The translations under genes and the position numbers were made by a program. Under the pieces are notes generated by a model that did not search any database, was not told where the DNA came from, and saw only the letters and a program-made list of their open reading frames with translations. Positions 34,101-43,359 of a DNA stretch of 64,000 nucleotides are shown here, one piece after another (position 1 is the stretch's first letter; each line of letters starts with the position of its first letter). The stretch is from Halicephalobus mephisto (taxonomy: Eukaryota; Nematoda; Chromadorea; Rhabditida; Panagrolaimidae). Location: contig SWDT01000067.1 in assembly GCA_009193035.1 (NCBI GenBank), forward strand, positions 186,001 through 250,000, given 5' to 3'.

Positions 34101-34343
34101 CTTTAAAGAAATATAAGTAAAAATAATTAAAATTTTAAAAAAATATGAATTAGAAAAAAATAAATCATTTCAAAAATTTTTAAAATAAAAATCTTACTTT
34201 TTTTGAATTTGAATATTTTCGACTTTCCAGAACTTCTGCCATGTTTTGTCGTTTTTTAATTTTTTACAAATCTCAATTGTCAACCAGAAAAGTAAAATAA
34301 TATTTAAAAATCTTAAAAATAATAAGGAATTGAGGTAAATCAT
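31147..34343 (-). CDS. Type II membrane protein with two diverged FkbM/METTL24-like halves
   Basis: Exons 34343-34198, 33667-33467, 33055-32937 and 32213-31147 give 510 aa with matching phases. Residues 1-20 contain a membrane anchor (SLLFLRFLNIILLFWLTI). Residues ~85-250 follow the layout of nematode METTL24/FkbM-type proteins: CKNKKSIGG near the start, a VAKFELYSEH segment at the place of the family's acidic D-x-E-G-x-E motif, LLIQIRI, then a Cys-containing terminal strand. Residues ~300-510 repeat the plan with YLFFDLDGDDMTVLDTV, ISFRLKIFF and ISVFFLTFK. The usual SAM-binding glycines are not evident, so activity is doubtful. Phe/Lys/Asn richness in the second half follows the AT bias. I infer the family from motif order only. 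Confidence 0.75.
32330..32880. repeat. ~65-bp intronic repeat with gcccgcaacctgcggatttt
   Basis: About seven copies of tttgaatattgcccgcaacctgcggattttaattt...aaggtgaaaaattttaact lie in the last intron. Diverged single copies occur at 15650-15830 and near 16180, so the unit is dispersed. Confidence 0.85.
33060..34190. repeat. AT-only tandem repeats in two introns
   Basis: 33060-33420 is built of taaaaattaatttttttaaaacttttttt units. 33870-34190 has about three copies of an ~88-bp unit (aaatttttaaaataaaaatctttaaagaaatataagtaaaa...gaattagaaaaa). Exon 2 lies between them. Confidence 0.8.
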
Positions 34344-34399
34344 TTTTGGAAAGAAATCGATTCGCCGATTTTTGCGCAAATGAAAAACGGCCTTGAACG

Positions 34400-36199
34400 A
34401 TGCTCATTTATCTTCTTCCAGAGTTGTGGCTAATTCGTCTCCAATCATTATAGACATGTTTTTGATAACATTCTCAATCTTCAAGAAAATTCATTTAATT
34501 AAAAAAAGAATTTCAAACTTTTTAAAAAAATAAAAAAGTTCAAATTTCAAAAATCTCGTTTCAACACGATAAATTAAAATTTCAAAAATCTTATCTTAAC
34601 GCAAAAAGTTTAGATTTCGAAAATTTCATCTCAACACGAAAGTCTAAATTTTGAAAATCTTATCTTAACACGAAAAGTCTAAATTTCAAAAATCTCGTCT
34701 CAACACGAGAATTTAAATTTCGAAAATCTTATCTTAACGCGAAAAATTCTAAATTTCAAAAATTTTGTCTCAGCACGAAAATTCTAAATTTCAAAAATCT
34801 TGTCTCAACACGAAAATTTAAATTTCAAAAATCTTCTCTTAACGCGAAAAGTTCAAATTTCAAAAATCTTGTCTCAACACGAAAAGTTCAAATTTCAGCC
34901 TCAAACTTTGACCTTTAATTTTGATAAAATTGTAAACAAGTTTCGAACTTTGATTTTCAACTTCGATAGAATAGGACATCAAATCGAATTGTAGTAAAAA
35001 AGACTTTTTTTCTAAATATATCGTTTCATAGATGTAAAAATTGTAGATTCTTGTTGTTTTAAATCTTAATTAAGATTTTTTAAATCTTGAAATTTCAGAT
35101 TTCAGTCCATGGAATGATGCCTTAGAATTTGAGGTTCTGATTTTCTGAAAGATGCCTTAGGATTGAGGACTTTAGATCATTGGATGATGCCTTAGGCTTG
35201 ATATTTTAAATTACTGGATAGTACTTAAGATTCTGAGATTTTAGTCCTATGAAAGATGCCTTAAATTTTGGAATATTGACTTATTCAATAATATCTTAGA
35301 TTTGGAGATCTCAATCCTCTGAATAATCCTTTAGACTTTAGATTTTCAAATTAGTGAAGCCTTAGGTTTTGGGATATTAAATAATTAAATAATATCTTAA
35401 AATTCCGAGATTTCAGTCCTATGGAAGATGTCTTAGATTTTAAAATATTAACTTATTGAATAAAGCCTTAGGTTTTGGGATATTAAACAATTAAATGAAG
35501 CCTTAGGGCATCATATAAACCCTCGAACATGCCGAACTTTGTGTCCGTAAAATCAAAGACGATCAAGGACTATGTTAAATTTAATCTTCTTGTTCGAAAT
35601 GTTGTTTCTTCGTTACTTCATTCCGAACACAAATCTCAAACTTGGGTAATTAAACCGTTATAAACAAGTTATAAAATAAAAAAGCAACATGATCGGTAAA
35701 TCTTTGTTAAGGCTGTCAGTAATCTCTCTGGATCAGTGATGTTATCACCGTTCCGATCAGATACATAGATATTTAATAAAACCAATGATATCCATTATGG
35801 GTCGACGAACAGATATCCTCTAAAACTAAAAATATGTATCGTGGATTGATACTGTTCGAACTGTTGTTTCTTCGTTACTTCATTCCGAACACAAATCTCA
35901 AACTTGGGTAATTAAACCGTTATAAACAAATTATAAAAAAAGCAACAAGATCGATAAATCTTTTTTAAGACTGTCAGTAATCTCTCTGGATCAGTGGCAT
36001 TATCGCCGTTCCGATGACTTCTTTATTTCAACATTTGCCTCGTCCGGGATAGGACCTTTTTTCAAATGTCTTAATTGACGTGTGATTTCTTAAATCCGGT
36101 TTATCTCACAAATTTTACTTCAGAAAATATGACAAATTTAAATAGTTTTTATTTTTAATAAATAACTAAAAATTTCACTATTTTTTCAAAAAATCCAAA
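34400..36199. repeat. Intergenic region with three repeat families
   Basis: 34540-34900: ~37-bp unit aaatttcaaaaatcttgtctcaacacgaaaa, about ten copies. 35090-35510: degenerate gatgccttagattttgagat units of about 50 bases. 35597-35760 and 35857-36015: a ~160-bp direct duplication (ttgtttcttcgttacttcat ... agtaatctctctggatcagt). No gene is seen. Confidence 0.8.
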
Positions 36200-37902
36200 T
36201 TAAGGAGTTTTTTGAGGGACTCTTCCTGTGAACTTGTCCATCAAGTGGTGCACCCTGAGGCGTTGGCCAAGGACAAAAGTGGCTTTGTACGGTAAAATAG
36301 CCGCGAAAGCGATAATTATGTAACAGAATTTAGGCAAATAAAGATCGTATTGATTTGTCAAAACTGCTTCAACGATTTTTTCGGCCACATATTCTGGTTT
36401 CAGAATGGGCAAAACGGACGGAGCGAAGGTCATCGTTCCGTCGAACATCCCGGTGTCGATTATGTAAGGACAAATTGTAGTTACATGAATGTTTTTTTTT
36501 AAAATCATCATTTCTGCCCTGAGGGATTCGTTAAATCCAACAGCTCCGAACTTAGAAGTACAGTAATCCACGAGACCCGCCGTGCCTGCCTTGCCCCCGA
36601 TCGAAGCCAGGGCCACTATGTGTCCTTCGTTCTTTTCCACCATTTTCGGAAGGAAGGCCTTCGTCGTCTAAAATACACTATGATTACGGTAAAAATTAAA
36701 TTATAAAAAAACTAAAATTTTTAAATTCCAAAAAATTACAGTATTATAGAAAATTCGCAAAATGCTCTCAACGCGGAATTTCAGAATCCTAAAAATTACA
36801 GTATTAAAGGGAGTAAAAACTTTAAAATCCCAAAAAACTACAGTACTGTGAAATATTTTTACGAAATACTTTCAACGCGAAATTTTGGAGGATTTTAGGA
36901 TCCTAAAAATTACAGTATTGTAGAAAATAAAAATTTCTATAAAATTGTTTTTAAATGAATTTTTAGGATTTTATAGAAATTTATGGACAATCATAAAAAA
37001 TAGAGCGAGTCAGTCTCGGGACCGAATGCCAGATTTGCCTTTTTTTCATTTTGCGCGGGAATTCAAAAAAAATTATTTTTAATAATTTGTTTTCAAAATT
37101 ATCTCTGACACGAATTTTTAGGATTTTATAGAAATTTATGGACAGTCATAAAAACAGAGCGAGTTGGTCTTGAGACCGAATGCCAGATTTGCCTTTTTTC
37201 TTTTTTTTTCATTTTGCGCGGGAATTCAAAAAAAAATTACTGTAAAAATTTAAAAATTTTCAAAATTATCTCGATGCGAATTTTTAGGATTTTATAGAAA
37301 TTTACGGACAGTTATAAAAACAGAGCGAGTCAGTTTCGAGACCGAATGCCAGATTTGCCTTTTTTCTTTTTTTTCATTTTGCGCGGGAATTCAAAAAAAA
37401 ATTATTTTTAAAATCACAATAATTGTAAAAAAATACTTACAAAGAACAAGGCAGTAGTGTTTACGGCTATGGTTTTTTCCATCATTTCGTCGTTATTTTC
37501 CAAAAGTTTTTTTCCGCTGACGATGCCGGCGTTGTTGAAGAGGATATCGACATCTCCGACTTCTTTTTTCACTTTTTCGGCTGTTTCATATACGGCTTTT
37601 TTGTCAGAAACATCTACAGTATAGGCCCGAGCATCGATTCCTTTTTTTTTCAAAATTTCCAAAGTTTCAAAATTTAATTTTTCGTTCACATCCCAGAGGA
37701 TTAATCTGGCCCCGAATTCTCCGAATTTCATCGCAGACAATCTTCCAACTCCAGAACCCGTCCCCGTGATCAGAACGATTTTTCCTCTGATGTCTTTCTT
37801 CGGAAGGACCCCCGAAGGCAAAAGGGCCTTGATGGAGCCCTCGACGACGTAGAACAAAGTCCAAAAAACGACCACCAAGAATTCCCAAATTTTCTGGATC
37901 AT
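36200..37902 (-). CDS. SDR16C-type short-chain dehydrogenase/reductase
   Basis: Exons 37902-37441 and 36667-36200 encode 309 aa (phase 0). The ATG follows a TTTTTAG acceptor by 14 bases. An N-terminal hydrophobic segment ([17 protein letters not shown]) would anchor it in the ER or on lipid droplets. The cofactor motif [12 protein letters not shown], the catalytic Ser in ALASIGG and YCTSK (Y-x3-K) are all present. FkbM-like neighbours are unrelated. Relatives are 17beta-HSD11/13, RDHE2 and the nematode lipid-droplet protein DHS-3, which oxidise retinol, sterols or fatty alcohols with NAD(P). The substrate cannot be read from sequence. The 773-bp intron contains three copies of a GCGCGGGAATTC repeat. 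Confidence 0.92.
37010..37400. repeat. ~165-bp intronic repeat carrying TTTTGCGCGGGAATTC
   Basis: Three near-identical copies of cagagcgagtcagt..cgagaccgaatgccagatttgccttttt...cattttgcgcgggaattc occur, with the GC core near 37051, 37213 and 37379. Related copies are at 47139, 47328, 47469 and 52405. Confidence 0.85.
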
Positions 37903-37989
37903 CGCTATTCCTGGGACTAAAAACAAATTTTTAATTTAATAATTTTCGAAAATCTAAAAAATAATTATTTTAAAGTTTTCTAGAAAAAT

Positions 37990-39157
37990 TAATCTTAAAA
38001 AATAGTTAATTTAAAAAAAAATAAATTTATTTTTCAAAATATTTAACTTTTAAAAAAAAAGTAAATTAATTTTAGAAAATAATTAATTTAAAAAAAACTA
38101 AATTTATTTTTTAAAATAGTTAATTTAAAAAAAATAAATTTATCTTAAAAAATAATTAATTTAAAAAAATTAATTTATTTTAGAAAATAATTAATTTTAA
38201 AAAAATAAATTTATCTTAAAAAATAGTTAATTTAAAAAAAGTAAATTTATTTTTTAAAATAGTTAATTTTAAAAAAAAATAAAAAATAATTGTCTAGAAT
38301 AGATTACAAGCCTTAGAAATGGCCTTTGAGTTTTGTACAAAAAAAAGTCCAAAGGAAAATAATAAAAAGTATAGTTTAATCAGCAAACTTCTAATTGGAA
38401 AAAAACACTGAAATTTAGCATACTTTGAACTCTGGCTTTCATTTTATCAACGCTGATAGCCAAGGTTTAAGATTAAAGCCGAAACTTTTGTGTTATGATT
38501 ACTTTCAAACTTTTTTTTAAATAAAAACTTAAAAAAATTACTATTAAAAAACTTTAAAAAATTACTTTTAAAAAAATTTAAAAAAATTACTTTTTTTTTA
38601 AATAAAAACTTTAAAAATTTACTTTTTTTTAAATAAAAACTTTAAAAATTTACTTTTTTTTAAATAAAAACTTTTAAAAATTTTTAAAAATTACTTTTTT
38701 TTTTAAATAAAAATTTTTAAAATTTACTTTTTTTTGTATTTTTGTGATTTTTGATGAGTTGTTTATTTTTTATCAATAGTCTGATTTTAATTTCTGTGAT
38801 AATTGGAGATTGAAGGTGTCGTGACCTCTGGAGGTGAGACTTGACGTAGAGAGAAAGCAGAAAGGAAACGTTTTTATCAGAACTTAAACAACGCATCACA
38901 GATAATCCACAATCACTCGTAACAGAGTATACTTGATTATATTCATTTTTCTGGATAAAAACTGAAAAAAATAAACAAGTTATGATAGTATGTTCAAGTA
39001 ATCCAGAATCGTAACTAGACATAACAGAACACAATCTATTATATTCATTTTTCTACATAAGAACTGAAAAAAATGAACAAGAAAGTTATGATTGTATGTT
39101 CATTTTAGGTTTCATACGTCCAATGGGCATAGTCGAATGCGCTCGATTATATGTGAT
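37990..39157. other. Intergenic, AT-only repeats
   Basis: 37980-38290: ttaatttaaaaaaaataaatttattttt units. 38500-38730: ttttaaataaaaacttt units. 38750-39110 has two short duplicated blocks (attatattcatttttct..ataa.aactgaaaaaaa). A 105-codon minus ORF at 38717-39034 has no domain. Confidence 0.6.
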
Positions 39158-39162
39158 TGCAG

Positions 39163-39387
39163 AACACCCGTGATATATCCTACTCCAACACTACTTCTCC
39201 GTGTATCACTGCAGTCGTGCCGGGACCCAGTATTCAAGGAAGACAACCCCAAGTCCCAATAATGAAGTCATCCAAACGTCGTTTAATTCTACGAAAGAAC
39301 GATAGTCTGTCACGTTTCGCCAATTCGCCCAAAATGGCGAACTATGAGATTTCTCTTTTTTCGTTTCCAGACCAATCTTCCTGGTAG
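39163..39387 (+). CDS. Possible single exon of an unidentified gene
   Basis: After an acceptor-like gattgcag (39162) the frame is open for 74 codons with coding-like composition: SYSNTTSPCITAVVPGPS, then SKRRLILRKNDSLSRF and a stop after FPDQSSW. It is clearly richer in GC than its surroundings. No ATG, donor or partner exon was found, and no family is recognised. It may be a fragment left by the rearrangement that duplicated the adjacent tRNA segments. Confidence 0.25.
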   Translation, partial: NTRDISYSNTTSPCITAVVPGPSIQGRQPQVPIMKSSKRRLILRKNDSLSRFANSPKMANYEISLFSFPDQSSW

Positions 39388-39493
39388 ATGGATCAACCTA
39401 ACATGCCTCTAACCGAGTAATCAGAAAAGCGATTTTAAAGAATTTCAAAACTAGTGTGAGTCGGAGAAAATGAATGTTGTACATTATTTCATT

Positions 39494-39697
39494 ATATCCA
39501 AGATAGAAGGACGAAAAAGGTAAGCTGGAGCTGGCAAGAATCGAACTCGCGACCTCTCCCATGCTAAGGGAGCGCTCTACCACTGAGCCACAGCCCCGCG
39601 GCACATTCGCCATTCCTGAATCACCCCGATCCAGAAAACGAGAAATCCGGTTTCATCCATATATCGAATCCCGAGAAAATCACTAGGAAATCAATTT
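39494..39697. repeat. Duplicated tRNA-bearing segment, copy 1
   Basis: 39494-39697 and 40378-40583 are about 97% identical over ~205 bases, starting at atatccaagata and ending at aaatcactaggaaatcaatttcc. Each contains one tRNA-Ala plus about 100 bases downstream of its 5' end. Confidence 0.9.
39526..39597 (-). tRNA. tRNA-Ala (anticodon AGC)
   Basis: 72-nt tRNA read on the minus strand. The acceptor stem GGGGCTG pairs with CAGCTCC and has the G3:U70 pair that marks alanine tRNAs. D arm GGCTCAGTGGTAGAGC, anticodon loop TTAGCAT (AGC), and T loop GTTCGATTC are intact. The A box and B box (GGTCGCGAGTTCGATTC region) form an internal pol III promoter. A second, identical copy lies 883 bases away. 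Confidence 0.97.
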
Positions 39698-40083
39698 CCG
39701 TTTATAATATCTCATTACTATCATCAGTTTGATAAACTTTTACATAAATCGAAGAACTTAATATTTGAGAACTTCGTTGATTTGAATCACGACAAAGCAG
39801 ATCCTCCAATTTCCCACACTCCTCGATTTTTACGAATTATTAATATTATTTCCTAATAATTTTCTTCATTTTCTGAATTAATAGTTCAGTAGTTATTCTT
39901 ATGGTAGATTGAAAGTATAAAGGCGCCAAAAAGTGTTTTTCAGTTGTCCAGTGGTTGTCGTCTTTCCGCATGACGTCATTTGTCTAACTTCACTTTTTTA
40001 AATTTTTGAACCAAATCCCTTAAAAAATAAAACAGTTTTAAGTTTTGTTTTCGAAAAAGATCTCAGAAAAAAATCTTGAGCGT

Positions 40084-40365
40084 TTAATTTGGATCAAACT
40101 TCATAATCCTTTTTCTGTGAAGAAAAACCTTGGGAGATTGGGGACCGACGTTGGACAGACAACTTTTAACTTGTTTCATCACGGTTCTATAATAATATTT
40201 CTCCGATTTCGTAAGATCGATCTCATTTTTCTTTACTTTCGGCCAATCTTCGTATTTGGAATGGACTAAAATGGCAATCGTGACAAAAAAGACCAATATA
40301 AAAAGGAAAACTCGGAAAAGACTGCAAGTTGAAGGGAATGCATGTCGTAGGAAGCCAACTACCAC
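40084..40365 (-). pseudogene. Fragment of a membrane-anchored protein
   Basis: A minus-strand frame encodes a membrane segment (VFLFILVFFVTIAILVHSKY) followed by about 55 residues of coding-like sequence (EKYYYRTVMKQVKSC, QSPKVFLHRKRIMKFDPN) to a proper stop. There is no in-frame ATG before the membrane segment. Its upstream side runs within a few bases into the duplicated tRNA segment (40378). A gene truncated by that insertion is the simplest reading. The layout resembles the N-terminal part of the METTL24/FkbM-like gene at 31147-34343, but the similarity is only general. Confidence 0.35.
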
Positions 40366-40377
40366 AGTATTCCACGA

Positions 40378-40583
40378 TATCCAAGATAAAAGGACGAAAA
40401 AGGTAAGCTGGAGCTGGCAAGAATCGAACTCGCGACCTCTCCCATGCTAAGGGAGCGCTCTACCACTGAGCCACAGCCCCGCGGCACATTTGCCATTCCT
40501 GAATCACCCCGATCCAGAAAACGAGAAATCCAGTTTCATTCATATATCGAATCCCGAGAAAATCACTAGGAAATCAATTTCCA
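40378..40583. repeat. Duplicated tRNA-bearing segment, copy 2
   Basis: Partner of 39494-39697, same orientation. The few differences lie outside the tRNA (for example cattcgcc/catttgcc and ccggtttcatcc/ccagtttcattc). Confidence 0.9.
40409..40480 (-). tRNA. tRNA-Ala (anticodon AGC), second copy
   Basis: Identical in sequence to the tRNA at 39526-39597, including G3:U70, the anticodon loop TTAGCAT and the T loop. Both copies look functional. Confidence 0.97.
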
Positions 40584-41337
40584 CTTGTCATCACTGCTAT
40601 CCATTTTGCAAATCACCAAATCCAGTGAATTCAGTAACTCTAACTTTTCAAAATCCCAGGGTTTCTTAATTTTCTGGGTAGTGGCTTATAATATAATGCT
40701 AAAAATAAAAATTCTTTGGCGTTTTGTGAACAACTATTTTATTTTCGAAATTTTTATTTTCCAAAAATTGTTACTTTTATTTTTCCTATGTCCGTTATAT
40801 TTCTTCGTTTTCGATAGTTTCTCAAAATATCAACTTTGGTTTAAAAAACATTCAATTTTAAAAATAAATTTTTTGGCGTTTTGTGAACACCGCAATTTCC
40901 CGTTCATCGTTGACTTCCAATTTTCGAAATTCCCATTTTTTCAATTTTAGTTTTATTTTTATTAATTTTTTTGTTTTTACCATTTCTCGAGACACCAACC
41001 TTGAAGCCTAAGAGTGTTTCTACTTTAAAAAGTATATTTTTGGCGTTTTCTGAATAATGCGAGTTTTCAAATTTCGTGTTTGATTTTTGATTTTCGAAAT
41101 TCCCATTTTCCCGATTTCTAGTTTTAGTTTTATTAATTTTTATATTTCCCACTATTTCTCAAGACACCAAGCTTGGATTCTGAGATTGTTTCTACTTTAG
41201 AAAACATATTTTTGGCGTTTTCTGAATAATGCGAGTTTTCAAATTTCGTGTTTGACTTCTGATTTTTACGATTTTAATTCTTTCAGTTTTATTTTTTAGT
41301 TTTTATTAGATTCTACCGTTCTCCAACATATCTCGAG
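40584..41337. other. Upstream region of NCBP2 with ~175-bp repeats
   Basis: Blocks aaaatatatttttggcgttttctgaataatgcgagttttcaaatttcgtgtttga recur at about 41030 and 41205, with diverged forms at about 40705 and 40865. Each block ends near ctcgagacaccaacct-type sequence. No gene is seen. Confidence 0.65.
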
Positions 41338-41910
41338 ATGCCAGCCTTGGATCCGAAGGAAAAAGACAAAGCTCCTGAATTGAGCGCCTACAGAGATCAA
41401 AGATTCAGCGTAAGTCTTCATTTCTTTATTGTTCATATATGAAAAATAACTTCAGGGATCATTGAAAGAACAAGAACGAATGCTGAAGAAGTCATCTACT
41501 TTATATGTCGGCAATTTAAGCTATTTCACAACAGAAGAACAAGTTTACGAATTATTTTCTCGTGTCGGTGACATTCGACGGGTTATTATGGGAATCGATC
41601 GATATAAAAAAACTCCATGCGGATTTTGCTTCGTTGAGTAAGTCTACTTATTTAAATTTTCTTTATTAACTACAATTTCAGATATTATTTACGCGAAGAT
41701 GCCGAAAATGCTATCCGTTATATCAATCAAACTCGACTTGATGACAGAATTATCCGAACAGATTGGGATGCTGGTTTCGTCGAAGGTAGACAATACGGTC
41801 GTGGACGTCATGGTGGACAAGTCAGAGACGAATACAGAAAAGATTTCGATTCCGGTCGTGGAGGATGGAACAAAGAAATTGCAAATCGTCGAGCTCAACA
41901 TGAACATTAA
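41338..41910 (+). CDS. ncbp-2: Nuclear cap-binding protein subunit 2 (CBP20)
   Basis: Exons 41338-41409, 41456-41637 and 41682-41910 encode 160 aa, with introns of 46 and 44 bp. A single RRM occupies residues ~38-115. RNP2 is [12 protein letters not shown], and RNP1 is CGFCFVEYY, which spans the second splice. The tyrosines before the RRM (SAYRDQRF) and the C-terminal arm with [20 protein letters not shown] are the cap-stacking and cap-contact regions of CBP20. With CBP80 it binds the m7G cap of pol II transcripts and acts in splicing, export and the first round of translation. The length equals that of animal orthologs. Confidence 0.97.
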
Positions 41911-42109
41911 AACTTCCAAAATTCATTTTTTTCCGGATCTCTTGCTTCAATTTTCCGACGATAAAAAAATTAATTTATTTTCCAGTCAATTGTATACAAA
42001 TTTTCCCGCTAACATAAAAATATCAAATTAAATAACAGAACCCTCTTTCAGGAAACCAGTAACAGGGCAGATAACAATATGGAATTTAAAAAACCACCGG
42101 ATATTTTCA

Positions 42110-43359
42110 TCAACTTGCTAATGAAGTATCTCCTATATGAACTCTTTGCAGTGTTGCAGGACTAATCATCGAATGTTGTCCAACAACTGCTTCACCATCT
42201 TTTCCTACAAATAACGCCAAACCATGTCTATCATCTTCACCATCATCATTTGTTGACGTTCTACTTCTGTCATGAAGTGCCGAAGTTTCCGCAATAACTT
42301 CATCAATAACATCCGCAGCATCATGTCTCGTTCTTTGAACTCTATTTATCGTCGTTGATAATCTATCGTCCGACATTCTTCTTATTGTATGTTTTCCTCC
42401 AGGTGGCATAGAGTTTCTTTCAACAATAGAAGATTGTGGAGAACCAGATCCAGGTAACGACCCTAGTCCAGACGATATAATTGTTCCAGCATTAGAACTC
42501 GAAGAAAAAGCATTACTTGATGTCATTGATATTGAATCAGTTGCACCATGCCACGATGCCCTTTCTGTCGTCGATGGATACATACTTGACGAAGTTTGCA
42601 TAGTCGATTGTATTTTCGGAACATTAATTGGTTCACAAACATTAACTTTCGCCGATTCATCAAGATTCGCTGCCGGAGGTGCAGTCCTACTTGGTGCTTT
42701 TCTATCAACCGGATTTAATTGCGCTTCTTCCATCGACGTCACAGCCATATTCGGTCTAAAATCCCCATTTCCATATTAATTTTAAACAACCCAAAAAACC
42801 TACACTTTAAACATAGGATCTGTTCCTTGATGAATCATCCTAACATTAATATGAACCCTTGAATTATCCTGACGTTGATTTCCATTATATCCATCAAGTA
42901 AATAATTCTGTTTAATTTCATTTACTCCAGATGCAGCAAATTCTGACAAATTAATTATCACATATCCTAATTTTATCGTTGTTCTTCCACCTCGATCTTC
43001 CTAAAAAATCAAAAATTAACTTTCAAAAATAATTTTGAAAAAAATTCAAATTTAAAAATCATTTTTAATTTTTAAAAATATTTAAAATTACTTACTTTTC
43101 TAACAGAAACTTTACATTTACAGTCTTCCAATTGTCCTGTTTGTGCATCTGCTGGAATTCTAACTAGAAAATTAAATTTCGGACCAAGTTTAACCGAATG
43201 AGCTTCAACATGTCCACGATTTGTGAATGATACAAATGATCCTCCATCAAGTAGTCGAACTTTTGCAAATAATGTTGCATTTAAAAGCGGAACATCTGTT
43301 AATTTTTTTACTTCAAAATCCACAGAAAACTTTACCCGCTTCTTTTTTAGAAAAGCCAT
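42110..43359 (-). CDS. EEIG1/FAM102-family NT-C2 domain protein
   Basis: Exons 43359-43096, 43000-42804 and 42755-42110 encode 368 aa. Residues 1-155 are the N-terminal C2 (NT-C2) domain: MAFLKKKRVKFSVDFEV, AKVRLLDGGSFVSFTNRG, CKVSVRKEDRGG, KLGYVIINLSEFAASG, then NYLLDGY..QRQDNSR. This order and spacing match vertebrate EEIG1/FAM102A. The C-terminal 210 residues are Ser-rich and disordered, ending with MSDDRLSTTINRVQRTRHDAADVI and further acidic/basic patches. The family is linked to membrane or calcium signalling, with no enzymatic role known. The ATG follows an ATTTTTAG acceptor by nine bases; an out-of-frame ATG (43366) in that gap opens a 6-codon uORF that overlaps the start. Confidence 0.92.

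Noticed and set aside
38717..39034. 105-codon minus ORF
   Set aside because: Tail is poly-Lys/Asn from A/T repeats; no domain and no splice context.
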